Source of the DNA: Prosthecobacter sp.
GTDB taxonomy: Bacteria > Verrucomicrobiota > Verrucomicrobiia > Verrucomicrobiales > Verrucomicrobiaceae
Assembly: GCA_025869455.1 (NCBI GenBank)
Contig: JAOZVT010000099.1
Coordinates: 12,589 to 19,699 of the forward strand
Direction of reading: 5' to 3'
Length of the DNA: 7,111 bases
Shown here: positions 1 through 6,534 of the stretch, piece by piece
Layout of the letters: the number at the start of each line of letters is the position of its first letter
Position numbering within the stretch: position 1 is the stretch's first letter
Made by a program: the position numbers and the translations under genes
The notes under the pieces: generated by a model
Databases searched by the model: none
What the model was told of the DNA's origin: nothing
Seen by the model: only the letters and a program-made list of their open reading frames with translations

Positions 1-184
1 CGTGGTCGAGGTGGAGCGCCGCGTGCCACACCCACGTTTCAAGAAGATCATTCGCAAGACTTCCAAGTTCTATGCGCATGATGAAAGTGAGCAGGCAAAA
101 GTGGGTGACAAAGTACTCATCGCTGAGTGCCGCCCACTGAGCAAGCTCAAGCGCTGGAACCTGGTGGAAGTGCAGAAGCACTAA
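1..184 (+). CDS. rpsQ: 30S ribosomal protein S17, 3' part only
   Basis: S17 is a primary 16S rRNA-binding protein of the 30S subunit. The window opens inside the gene: codons read in frame from base 2 with no start, giving the last 60 residues. The visible part holds the family pattern RRVPHPRFKKIIRKTSKFYAHDE-type core (first ~27 residues) and the S17 signature GD-K-V-x-I-x-E-x-RPLS at visible residues 35-47, followed by the usual tryptophan and LVEV end. Family members are about 80-90 residues, so roughly 20-25 N-terminal residues lie upstream. It precedes rplN by 44 bases, the standard spc-type order. Identification is secure; only the 5' end is missing. Confidence 0.96.
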   Translation, partial: VVEVERRVPHPRFKKIIRKTSKFYAHDESEQAKVGDKVLIAECRPLSKLKRWNLVEVQKH

Positions 185-228
185 CCAGAACGAGACAGTT
201 CAACCCATTCATCTGAGGAAGAAAAGTT

Positions 229-597
229 ATGTTGCAAATGGAGTCGTCAATTCCGGTGGCCGATAACACCGGAGCCCGAGTCGCCAAAATGATCGGCGTG
301 CTCGGCAAGAAGAATACCCGCTTCGCTTACGTCGGTGATATCATCACTGCTCACGTTCGTGAATCTACCCCGACTGCTAGCGTGAAAAAGGGCGAAGTCG
401 TCCGCGCTGTGGTCGTCCGTACCGCTCACCCAATCCGTCGCAATGATGGTTCCATTCTTCGGTTCGACCGGAATGCGATCGTCATCATAGATAAAGACAA
501 CAATCCAAAAGGAACCCGTATCTTCGGTCCAGTGGCTCGTGAGCTGCGCGACAAGAATTTCATGAAGATCGTCTCCCTTGCCCCCGAAGTGCTATGA
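229..597 (+). CDS. rplN: 50S ribosomal protein L14
   Basis: L14 binds 23S rRNA and sits at the subunit interface, where it helps form bridges to the 30S subunit. The 122-residue product is the normal family length. The start MLQMESSIPVADNTGAR matches the family pattern M-I-Q-M-x-x-x-L-x-V-A-D-N-x-G-A-R, and the L14 signature is at residues 60-86 (A-VVV, then ND-G, F, N, V-I). The ATG at 229 is chosen because it matches the conserved N-terminus and has a GAGG ribosome-binding site at 215-218. A second in-frame ATG four codons on would remove conserved residues. The stop codon overlaps the rplX start by four bases. Confidence 0.98.
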   Translation: MLQMESSIPVADNTGARVAKMIGVLGKKNTRFAYVGDIITAHVRESTPTASVKKGEVVRAVVVRTAHPIRRNDGSILRFDRNAIVIIDKDNNPKGTRIFGPVARELRDKNFMKIVSLAPEVL

Positions 598-869
598 GCC
601 AGATCAAGACCCACGTCAAAAAAGGCGACACTGTTGTCGTCACCTCCGGAGCCCACAAAGGTGCTCAAGGTACCATCATCGAGGTGCAGACCACCAAGAA
701 CCGCGTCCTTGTTGAAGGTGTGCGCATGATCAAAAAAGCGGTCAAGCCAACCCAGGAGCGTCCAAACGGTGGTATCATCGAGCAAGAAGGCCCGATTCAT
801 ATCTCCAACGTCAAGCTTGCTGAAACAAAAGCAAAATCGACGAAGAAGAAAGTTGCGAAGAAGAAGTAG
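594..869 (+). CDS. rplX: 50S ribosomal protein L24
   Basis: L24 binds 23S rRNA early and nucleates 50S assembly near the exit-tunnel rim. The 91-residue protein has an N-terminal KOW motif (about residues 6-33: VKKGDTVVV, SGAHKG, GTI) and the L24 pattern R-V-L-V-E-G-V further on. Its last 18 residues are a lysine-rich tail. It is somewhat shorter than the 104-residue E. coli protein. The start overlaps the rplN stop in an ATGA junction and has no clear Shine-Dalgarno sequence, so translation is probably coupled to rplN. It is followed by an 84-base spacer, long for this operon. Confidence 0.97.
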   Translation: MSQIKTHVKKGDTVVVTSGAHKGAQGTIIEVQTTKNRVLVEGVRMIKKAVKPTQERPNGGIIEQEGPIHISNVKLAETKAKSTKKKVAKKK

Positions 870-889
870 TAGTCCAATATGCTCACCCC

Positions 890-940
890 CTCTGCTCCCT
901 GCCTCGTCTTCGCGTGGCCTCCAGAGGAAAGGAAGCACAG
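890..940 (+). promoter_or_regulatory. Imperfect hairpin masking the rplE ribosome-binding stretch; candidate S8 repressor site
   Basis: The rplX-rplE spacer has a pyrimidine-rich half and a purine-rich half. Read as RNA, 890-905 can pair with 924-940: 890-891 with 939-940, 893-896 with 934-937, 898-900 with 930-932 and 902-905 with 924-927, separated by C/C, C/A and G/AA mismatches. That is 13 canonical pairs, with an 18-base loop. The paired 3' side contains AGAGGAAAGGA (923-933), the only Shine-Dalgarno-like stretch before rplE, itself about 20 bases from the ATG. In E. coli, S8 represses the spc operon by binding the mRNA at the rplX-rplE junction. The position agrees; I did not identify the specific S8 core. 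A pyrimidine/purine pair of blocks folds easily, so this is tentative. Confidence 0.35.
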
Positions 941-953
941 CCAAATCTGATCC

Positions 954-1541
954 ATGGAACCCCAGCTGCAACAGCTCTATAAAGAAACCCTCCGCACCTC
1001 GCTGAAAACTCAGCTTGAGCTCGGAAACGTACATCAAGTCCCAAAGCTTGAGAAGATCGTCATCAACTGCTCCGTCGGCTCCCAAGGAGAGCGCAAGCAG
1101 GCTGTTGAAGATGCCGTGAATGAAGTCACATTGATCACAGGTCAAAAGCCAGTGGTGACTCTTTCCAAGAAGGCCATCGCTAACTTTAAGCTTCGTGAAG
1201 GAGAGCCTGTTGGTGTGAAAGTCACCCTTCGTGGTACCCGCATGTATGACTTCTTGATGCGTCTGGTTAAGACCGCTATTCCACGTATTCGTGACTTTCG
1301 CGGTGTAGCTCCAAAGGCGTTTGATGGCCGTGGTAACTACACGCTGGGTATCAGCGACCAGTCAATCTTCCCTGAAATCGAGCTGGATAAAATCAAGCGC
1401 ACTCTGGGTTTCGACATCACTTTTGTGACATCCACTAACAATGATGATCATGCGCGTGAATTGCTTCGCGCTCTCGGCATGCCATTCCGTGGCAAACCAA
1501 CTCAAGCCAAAGCCGGTGAGTCCGCCGAAGCCGCTGCCTAA
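954..1541 (+). CDS. rplE: 50S ribosomal protein L5
   Basis: L5 binds 5S rRNA and joins it to the central protuberance of the 50S subunit; it also contacts S13 across the interface. The product is 195 residues against 179 in E. coli. The L5 signature is at residues 58-74 (V-x-x-I-TGQ, V-x-T-x-SKKA), and the core continues with RLVKTAIPRIRDFRG (103-117) and the GNYTLGI and FPEIE segments. The extra length is a C-terminal tail of about 15 residues rich in Ala, Lys and Glu. The start is the first possible one, because an in-frame stop lies at 948-950. The purine-rich AGAGGAAAGGA at 923-933 is too far away for a normal site, so initiation may be weak or controlled. Confidence 0.98.
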   Translation: MEPQLQQLYKETLRTSLKTQLELGNVHQVPKLEKIVINCSVGSQGERKQAVEDAVNEVTLITGQKPVVTLSKKAIANFKLREGEPVGVKVTLRGTRMYDFLMRLVKTAIPRIRDFRGVAPKAFDGRGNYTLGISDQSIFPEIELDKIKRTLGFDITFVTSTNNDDHARELLRALGMPFRGKPTQAKAGESAEAAA

Positions 1542-1568
1542 TCATAACACGCTGACCAATCGCGACCC

Positions 1569-1958
1569 ATGACTGACCCGATTTCTGATTTTCTGACACG
1601 TATCCGCAACGGCGCTACCGCCGGGCTGCAGGAAGTGTACATCCCTTTTTCCAAGATGAAGGCTGAGCTTTCCCGCATTCTGCAGGAAGAAGGCTACATC
1701 TGGAGCTACGAAGTGGACACGACGGAAGCCTTTCCTCGTTTGAAGCTGAAGCTTAAGTATCAGGGGAAATCCCCTGTGATCCGTAACCTGACTCGCATCA
1801 GCAAGCCAGGTCTGCGTAAATATGTTGGCTCCGATGAGATCCCTCGCGTTCTCGGTGGCCTTGGCATCTCCATCCTGTCCACCTCCCGCGGCATCATGAC
1901 TGGTGCCCGCGCGAAAAAAGCCAAAGTGGGCGGCGAACTTTTGGCACAAATTTGGTAA
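1569..1958 (+). CDS. rpsH: 30S ribosomal protein S8
   Basis: S8 binds the central domain of 16S rRNA and is required for platform assembly; in E. coli it also represses the spc operon by binding the rplE leader. The 129-residue product is standard length. It shows the N-terminal DPISDFLTRIRNG segment and the C-terminal RNA-binding signature STSRGIMT at residues 104-111, ending GGELLAQIW. The 27-base gap after rplE has no Shine-Dalgarno-like sequence. In the common bacterial order rpsN (S14) lies here; the gap is too short for it. The ATG at 1569 is supported by the conserved N-terminus beginning at the second or third residue. Confidence 0.98.
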   Translation: MTDPISDFLTRIRNGATAGLQEVYIPFSKMKAELSRILQEEGYIWSYEVDTTEAFPRLKLKLKYQGKSPVIRNLTRISKPGLRKYVGSDEIPRVLGGLGISILSTSRGIMTGARAKKAKVGGELLAQIW

Positions 1959-1973
1959 CACGAGGATCATCAT

Positions 1974-2513
1974 ATGTCACGAGTCGGTAAACAACCCATT
2001 TCTCTCCCTGACAAGGTCTCCGTGAAGATCGGCGCTGATCGTAGCGTTCTGGTCGAAGGACCTAAGGGCAAACTCACCTGGACCCTTCCTGAAGGCGTTT
2101 CTGTGACCAACGAAGGCAAAGAGCTTTCGATCACCCGTTCCAGTGAAGACCGCCGCGTCCGTGCTATGCATGGTACGTCACAGCGTCTCATCAGCAACAT
2201 GGTGGAAGGTGTGAGCAAAGGCTACACACGCAACCTTGAAATCCACGGCGTCGGTTTCCGCGCAGCGGTTAAAGGTGATGTGATTGACCTTAACTTAGGC
2301 CAATCTCACCCACGTCTTCATCCGATCCCTGCTGGTGTGAAAGTCACCGTCGCAGATAACACAAAGATCGCGATTGAAGGAATTGATAAGCAGGTCGTCG
2401 GGCAGCTCGCCGCTGATATCCGCGCCTATTACCCGCCAGAGCCTTATAAGGCCAAGGGGGTTCGTTATGCAGGCGAGCAAATCCGCCGTAAGGCAGGCAA
2501 GAGCGTGAAGTAA
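1974..2513 (+). CDS. rplF: 50S ribosomal protein L6
   Basis: L6 binds 23S rRNA helix 97 and the sarcin-ricin region near the factor-binding site. The 179-residue product matches the family (177 in E. coli) and should fold as two duplicated alpha/beta domains. It begins MSRVGKQPISLPDKV, a classic L6 start, and carries the L6 signature PEPYKAKGV at residues 155-163, followed by RYAGE. The ATG at 1974 has GAGG at 1962-1965, eight bases upstream. The gene follows rpsH by 15 bases and precedes rplR by 16, so the three are cotranscribed. Confidence 0.98.
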   Translation: MSRVGKQPISLPDKVSVKIGADRSVLVEGPKGKLTWTLPEGVSVTNEGKELSITRSSEDRRVRAMHGTSQRLISNMVEGVSKGYTRNLEIHGVGFRAAVKGDVIDLNLGQSHPRLHPIPAGVKVTVADNTKIAIEGIDKQVVGQLAADIRAYYPPEPYKAKGVRYAGEQIRRKAGKSVK

Positions 2514-2529
2514 TAGGAGGAAAGTCATC

Positions 2530-2886
2530 ATGGCAGCGAAGAACCGCAAACTCACCCGCTCGCGTATCCACGCGCGCATCCGCAAGTCCCTCAGTGGCAC
2601 TCCTCAGCGTCCACGTCTGGCTGTTTATTTCTCAAACAGCAACGTGTATGCTCAGCTTATTGACGACGTGGCAGGCAAGACCATCGTGTCTGCTTCCACG
2701 AAGGAAAAAGGCTTCGGCGAAAGCCGCGCCAACAGCGCAACGGCAGCTAAGGTCGGTCAGACCGTCGCTGAACGTGCCATTGCCGCCAATATCACGTCTG
2801 TGGTATTTGATCGCGGTGGCTTCACCTACCACGGCAAAGTGAAAGCACTTGCCGACGCCGCCCGCGAACAGGGTCTGAAATTCTAA
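2530..2886 (+). CDS. rplR: 50S ribosomal protein L18
   Basis: L18 binds 5S rRNA together with L5 and anchors it in the 50S central protuberance. The 118-residue product equals the usual length. A basic N-terminal segment (about residues 1-30) is followed by RPRLAVYFSNSNVYAQ-type sequence, and the C-terminal core has FDRGGFTYHGKVKALADAA and ends GLKF, very close to the E. coli FDRSGFQYHGRVQALADAA end. It has the strongest Shine-Dalgarno sequence in the window, AGGAGGAAA at 2515-2523, six bases before the ATG measured from its end. Confidence 0.98.
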   Translation: MAAKNRKLTRSRIHARIRKSLSGTPQRPRLAVYFSNSNVYAQLIDDVAGKTIVSASTKEKGFGESRANSATAAKVGQTVAERAIAANITSVVFDRGGFTYHGKVKALADAAREQGLKF

Positions 2887-2903
2887 TCCCGACGAATCCA
2901 TTT

Positions 2904-3437
2904 ATGGCAGCACCTACACTCAGTCCCGCAGCTGGCGAATCCTCTGGTGATTCCCGCCCGGACTCCATCGAAAAAGTCGTGCACATCAACCGATGCGCCA
3001 AGGTCGTGAAAGGCGGTCGTCGTTTCAGCTTTTCTGCACTTGTCGTCGCTGGAGACCAGCAGGGCAAAGTCGGCTGTGGTTTTGGTAAGGCTAACGAAGT
3101 CGCTGATGCGATCAAGAAGGCTACTGAAGCTTCCCGCAAGAACATGTATCGCGTCCACCTGAACAACAACACCATCCCTCATGAAGTGATCGGTGAACAC
3201 GGCGGTGGTTGCATCATGCTGAAGCCTGCTACTCCTGGTACAGGTATCATCGCTGGTGGTGGCGCACGTGCTGTGCTCGAAGCCGCTGGTGTGAAAGACG
3301 TGATTGGTAAGTCGCTGGGTTCCAGCAACCATGCCAACGTCGTTAAAGCTACACTTGCTGCCCTGAGCGCTCTGCGTCCTCGCGACGAGATTCTCCGTGC
3401 TCGCGGTAAGGAAATCAAAGAGCAGAAGGCTCTCTAA
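2904..3437 (+). CDS. rpsE: 30S ribosomal protein S5
   Basis: S5 lies at the mRNA entry side of the 30S subunit and affects decoding accuracy and helicase activity. The 177-residue product has the double-stranded-RNA-binding-like N-terminal domain at about 22-90 (VVKGGRRFSFSALVVAGD, KVGCGFGKANEV) and the C-terminal domain from about 95 (GGGCIMLKPA, GTGIIAGGGARAVLE, GVKDVIGKSLGS). The first 20 residues are a poorly conserved Ala/Ser/Pro-rich leader of the kind common in S5. There is no Shine-Dalgarno sequence in the 17-base gap after rplR, which points to coupling with rplR translation. The next gene in most bacteria would be rpmD (L30); here a 95-base noncoding spacer follows. Confidence 0.98.
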   Translation: MAAPTLSPAAGESSGDSRPDSIEKVVHINRCAKVVKGGRRFSFSALVVAGDQQGKVGCGFGKANEVADAIKKATEASRKNMYRVHLNNNTIPHEVIGEHGGGCIMLKPATPGTGIIAGGGARAVLEAAGVKDVIGKSLGSSNHANVVKATLAALSALRPRDEILRARGKEIKEQKAL

Positions 3438-3445
3438 TGCTTTGG

Positions 3446-3495
3446 TAAACAACAAATGATTCGTGAGGGGCAAAGCTTTCACCATTTGTTGTTTG
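3446..3495 (+). repeat. Perfect 12-base inverted repeat (two-part hairpin) in the rpsE-rplO spacer
   Basis: AAACAACAAATG at 3447-3458 is exactly repeated in reverse complement at 3483-3494, and 3446/3495 can add a U-G pair. Inside, GTGAGGG (3463-3469) can pair with CTTTCAC (3476-3482), using two G-U pairs and leaving a six-base loop (3470-3475), with bases 3459-3462 as a bulge. The whole spacer is 95 bases and sits where rpmD usually lies. No T-run follows directly on either strand, so it does not look like an ordinary intrinsic terminator. It could be a leader element for rplO, an RNase III processing site or a 3' stabilising structure of the upstream mRNA. The repeat is certain; its role is unknown. 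Confidence 0.85.
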
Positions 3496-3532
3496 ACCGT
3501 TACGATATTATCCCAACTTTTGTTTTAAGATT

Positions 3533-3973
3533 ATGAGACTCCAAGACGTCCAACCTCGCCCAGGGGCGAAAAAGCGCCGCAAGCGTATCGGCTGCGGTGA
3601 AAGCTCCGGTCACGGCAAGACTTCCTGTAAAGGACACAAGGGCCAGAAGGCCCGTGCTGGTGCTGGCATTCGCCCAGGCTTTGAAGGTGGTCAGATGCCA
3701 CTTCACCGTCGCCTTCCGAAGAAGGGCTTCAGCAATGTTCAGTTCCGCGATGTTTACGAAGTCGTCAACGTCAGCGCTCTGAACGAATTTGAAGATGGCA
3801 CTGTCATCAACGAAGCCATTCTGCGTGAGAACAACATCGTCAACCGCAACTGCGACGCTATCAAGATCCTTGGTTCTGGCGATCTGTCCCGCAAGCTGAC
3901 GATCGAAATCAAGAACGTCAGCGCTTCAGCCCGCGAGAAGATTGAGAAGGCCGGTGGCACCATCGCTGCCTAA
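3533..3973 (+). CDS. rplO: 50S ribosomal protein L15
   Basis: L15 is a late-assembling 50S protein whose extended N-terminus threads into 23S rRNA. The 146-residue product is the usual length (144 in E. coli). The basic, glycine-rich N-terminal arm has GHGKTSCKGHKGQKARAG at about 26-43 and FEGGQMPLHRRLPKKGF at 50-66; the C-terminal L15 signature begins KILGSGDL at 111 and ends at the GG at 141-142. Two cysteines (21 and 32) lie in the arm where many homologues have Arg or Gly; two alone do not make a convincing metal site. The start follows an AT-rich stretch with no Shine-Dalgarno sequence, and an in-frame stop at 3494-3496 limits upstream alternatives. Confidence 0.98.
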   Translation: MRLQDVQPRPGAKKRRKRIGCGESSGHGKTSCKGHKGQKARAGAGIRPGFEGGQMPLHRRLPKKGFSNVQFRDVYEVVNVSALNEFEDGTVINEAILRENNIVNRNCDAIKILGSGDLSRKLTIEIKNVSASAREKIEKAGGTIAA

Positions 3974-3996
3974 TTAAGATCGAGCTCAACCCCGTC

Positions 3997-4048
3997 AGCG
4001 GGCCAGTCACCGATCAACCTCCTCGGTTGTTAGATGGCTAGGCCCGCT
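3997..4048 (+). repeat. GC-rich inverted repeat between rplO and secY; possible attenuator
   Basis: AGCGGGCC at 3997-4004 is repeated exactly in reverse complement at 4041-4048, followed by TTTCT. Between the arms, CAACC (4015-4019) can pair with GGTTG (4025-4029) around a five-base loop. A competing small hairpin, CCCG-TCAG-CGGG (3991-4002), uses part of the left arm, so the two folds exclude each other. A GC stem followed by a short T-run resembles a weak intrinsic terminator, which could lower secY transcription relative to ribosomal-protein genes. An eight-base repeat at this distance is not rare by chance, so the function is only a suggestion. Confidence 0.45.
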
Positions 4049-4068
4049 TTCTCATACTCCCCTTATTC

Positions 4069-5577
4069 ATGATTTCTGCTTTCGTTAACAGCTTCAAAGT
4101 TCCTGATCTTCGCGCACGCATCCTTTTCACGTTGGCGATGATTGTTATCGTCCGTATCGGTGCCTCCATCACTCTACCTGGTGTGGATGTGAGTGTGTTG
4201 GACGAGTGGATTAAGAATCGCACCGCCGATGCTGGTTCTGGAGCTGCCCAAGTGGCCGCTTTGTTGAACGTCTTCAGTGGTGGGGGATTGAAGAACTGTG
4301 CCATTTTTGCCTTGGGCATCATGCCTTACATCAGTGCATCCATCATGTTGCAGCTGCTTACGGCGGTGGTTCCTTCCTTGAGCAAAATGGCGCGTGAAGA
4401 TGGTGGTCGCCAGAAGATCACCCAATTCACCCGTCTCGCGACGATCGCCCTGTGCCTTTTCCAAGGTTACTTGCTGGCAAAGTCCTTGCAGAATCCAGGT
4501 CAAAACATTTTCTTGGGTGGCTTGCAGGAAACGATTGATCGCCTTCAGCGCCCTCTAGTCCCAGACTACAACGTCTGGTTTGTCATCACGACAGTGATCA
4601 CCATCACCGCTGGTACCATGTTGATGATGTGGCTGGGTGAAATGATCACTGAGCGTGGCATTGGTAACGGGGTTTCTCTTTTGATCTGTGTGAACATTGT
4701 TTCAGATCTTCCTGGTGCGCTGGTTCAAGTTTGGCAGACCTACGTGGGCAATGTCAGCAGCAACGATATGGGTAAGCCCATGATGCTGGTGTTACTATTA
4801 GCCTTCATGATCATCGTCATTGCGGGTGTTATTGCACTGACTCAAGCCACACGACGAATTGTCATCCAGTATGCTAAGCGAGTGGTGGGTCGTAAGGTCT
4901 ATGGTGGTCAGACACAGTATCTGCCTTTGAAGATCAACTATTCAGGCGTGATGCCGATCATCTTTGCTCAGGCCATCCTGCTTTTTCCTTCGTCCATTGT
5001 ATCCTCTCTATTCCCTGATGTGGGTTGGATTCAGCGCGCCTCCCAGGCGGTGGCTTCCGGTTGGATCTACTATGCACTGTCTGCAGCATTGATCTTCTTC
5101 TTCAGTTATTTCTGGGTGGCCACGATGTTCCAGCCAACACAAATCTCCGAAGATCTTAAAAAGAGCGGTGGTTATATTCCTGGCATCCGCCCGGGTAAGC
5201 CAACGGCAGATTTCCTGGACTTCACCATGAGTCGCCTGACTTTTGCGGGTGCCATTTTCCTGACGGGTCTGTATGTCATGCCAGGTGTGGTGAGTGCTTT
5301 GTTAGGGATCAATCCTCATACGGCTCAATTCTTCGGCGGCACAAGCTTGCTGATCCTTGTGGGTGTGGTGCTGGACGTGATGCGTCAGATTGAAACCCAC
5401 TTGCTCCAGAGTCACTATGATGGCTTCCTGAAGAAGGGTCGTATCCGTGGTCGTTTTGATCGCATGCAGCAGTCTGGTAACGTGGCTAATCCTACCACGG
5501 TGGTGGTGCTCTGGGCAGGTATTGCTCTGATCACTCTCCTGGGTGTGGCTTGGCTGATTTACAACAAGGGCATGTAA
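4069..5577 (+). CDS. secY: Protein translocase subunit SecY with C-terminal extension
   Basis: SecY is the channel of the Sec translocon in the inner membrane, working with SecE, SecG and SecA or a docked ribosome. The 502-residue product is longer than E. coli SecY (443). By eye, ten hydrophobic segments lie near 17-37, 76-98, 119-139, 168-190, 200-216, 236-258, 292-315, 331-354, 391-411 and 421-438. The plug and helix-2 region (FSGGGLKNCAIFALGIMPYI) and the cytoplasmic loop with SGGYIPGIRPGKPTADFL are conserved; Arg374 matches the essential loop arginine (R357 in E. coli). After the normal KKGRIRGRF end (455-463) the protein continues about 39 residues with a further hydrophobic stretch at about 476-497. 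No Shine-Dalgarno sequence precedes the ATG, which follows a hairpin-containing 95-base spacer. Confidence 0.97.
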   Translation: MISAFVNSFKVPDLRARILFTLAMIVIVRIGASITLPGVDVSVLDEWIKNRTADAGSGAAQVAALLNVFSGGGLKNCAIFALGIMPYISASIMLQLLTAVVPSLSKMAREDGGRQKITQFTRLATIALCLFQGYLLAKSLQNPGQNIFLGGLQETIDRLQRPLVPDYNVWFVITTVITITAGTMLMMWLGEMITERGIGNGVSLLICVNIVSDLPGALVQVWQTYVGNVSSNDMGKPMMLVLLLAFMIIVIAGVIALTQATRRIVIQYAKRVVGRKVYGGQTQYLPLKINYSGVMPIIFAQAILLFPSSIVSSLFPDVGWIQRASQAVASGWIYYALSAALIFFFSYFWVATMFQPTQISEDLKKSGGYIPGIRPGKPTADFLDFTMSRLTFAGAIFLTGLYVMPGVVSALLGINPHTAQFFGGTSLLILVGVVLDVMRQIETHLLQSHYDGFLKKGRIRGRFDRMQQSGNVANPTTVVVLWAGIALITLLGVAWLIYNKGM

Positions 5578-5586
5578 TCGGGAATC

Positions 5587-6414
5587 ATGGGACTACTCAA
5601 CAGCAACAAGATACCGACACGTCACGGGGCACAAAGGCAAGGTATTCGAGAAGCCTGTCAAATGGCTCGGGATATCTTGCTCAAAACTGCCGAGTACGCT
5701 CAGATCGGGATGACCACGGGTGAAGTGGATCGCTTTGCAGCTGCTGAAATGAAGTCCCGTGGTTGTAAGAGTGCCTTTTTAGGTTACCGCAAATTTCCAG
5801 GTCACATTTGTATCTCCATGAACGAGGAGATCGTTCATGGTATCGGTGGTCCACGAGTCATTCAGGATGGAGACATTGTGAAGATTGACGTGGGCATTGA
5901 GTACAACGGCTGGATCGGTGACAATGCTCTGACTGTCCCGATGGGGAATGTAGCCAAGGAGACCCTGCACCTTTTGGCTGCGACTGAAGAATCCCTGCAT
6001 GTGGCTGCTAATCATGCCCGCGATGGCTGGATGCTGGGTGACCTTTGCGCTTCTGTCGAAGAGCATGTCATTCAATATGGTTACACGGTGGTTCGTGAAT
6101 TTGTCGGCCACGGGGTCGGTAGAAAGCTTCACGAAGAACCCTCGGTTCCTAATTATGGACGCAAGGGCGAACGGCCTAAATTGAAAGCTGGCATGACTTT
6201 GGCCATTGAGCCGATGATCAATTTGGGAACTGAAAAAGTCCGTATTCTCTCTGACAATTGGACTGCTATCACCCAAGACCGCAAGCCGAGTGCTCATTTT
6301 GAGCATGTGGTTCTGGTCACGGAGTCTGAGCCAGAAATTTTGACCCTGAGGAAGCGTATGTTTCCGAAAGGTGTGGAGGATCTGACTCCACAGCCAATTA
6401 GCGCTCTCTATTGA
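5587..6414 (+). CDS. map: Type I methionine aminopeptidase
   Basis: This cytosolic metalloenzyme removes the initiator methionine from new proteins when the second residue is small. The 275-residue product carries all five metal ligands of the family: Asp101 and Asp112 (in KIDVG and GDNA), His175 (in the FVGHGVG...H signature, 172-190), Glu208 (AIEPM) and Glu239 (FEH); His84 matches the conserved active-site histidine. It is slightly longer than the 264-residue E. coli enzyme, with about ten extra residues at the N-terminus and a short C-terminal tail. It starts nine bases after secY with only a weak GGGA, so coupling to secY is likely. Secy-map adjacency is common in bacteria. A five-base stem (6404-6408 with 6413-6417) spans the stop codon. 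Confidence 0.97.
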   Translation: MGLLNSNKIPTRHGAQRQGIREACQMARDILLKTAEYAQIGMTTGEVDRFAAAEMKSRGCKSAFLGYRKFPGHICISMNEEIVHGIGGPRVIQDGDIVKIDVGIEYNGWIGDNALTVPMGNVAKETLHLLAATEESLHVAANHARDGWMLGDLCASVEEHVIQYGYTVVREFVGHGVGRKLHEEPSVPNYGRKGERPKLKAGMTLAIEPMINLGTEKVRILSDNWTAITQDRKPSAHFEHVVLVTESEPEILTLRKRMFPKGVEDLTPQPISALY

Positions 6415-6510
6415 GAGTCGGGGCAGGGGAGAGGATGGCGCAGATGGGGATTCTATAAGATCTCCGCAGCCATGATATAGCCGTCAAATTTTGGGAAAGG
6501 TCCTGTTCGC

Positions 6511-6534
6511 GTGTCGCGCTGCGACACCCTTTTC
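6511..6534 (+). terminator. Possible operon terminator hairpin downstream of map
   Basis: GTGTCGC (6511-6517) pairs perfectly with GCGACAC (6521-6527) around a three-base loop, and CCTTTTC follows. AAAGG at 6496-6500 could add outer pairs with CCTTT at 6528-6532, across a bulge. The position, about 100 bases after map, suits the end of the operon transcript. The T-run is only four bases and the stem only seven, so termination strength is doubtful. The hairpin could instead belong to a dispersed intergenic repeat. Confidence 0.35.

Noticed and set aside
426..1145. A 239-codon open frame on the - strand opposite rplN, rplX and rplE.
   Set aside because: It overlaps three certain ribosomal-protein genes and its translation has no recognisable domain; it is a shadow of codon bias on the other strand.
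3483..3511. TATTAT (3506-3511) as a -10 box for a promoter ahead of rplO.
   Set aside because: No acceptable -35 box at 15-19 bases; TTGACC at 3493-3498 is far too close.
5779..6306. A 175-codon open frame on the - strand opposite map.
   Set aside because: It lies fully within map, whose catalytic residues are all intact, and resembles no known family.
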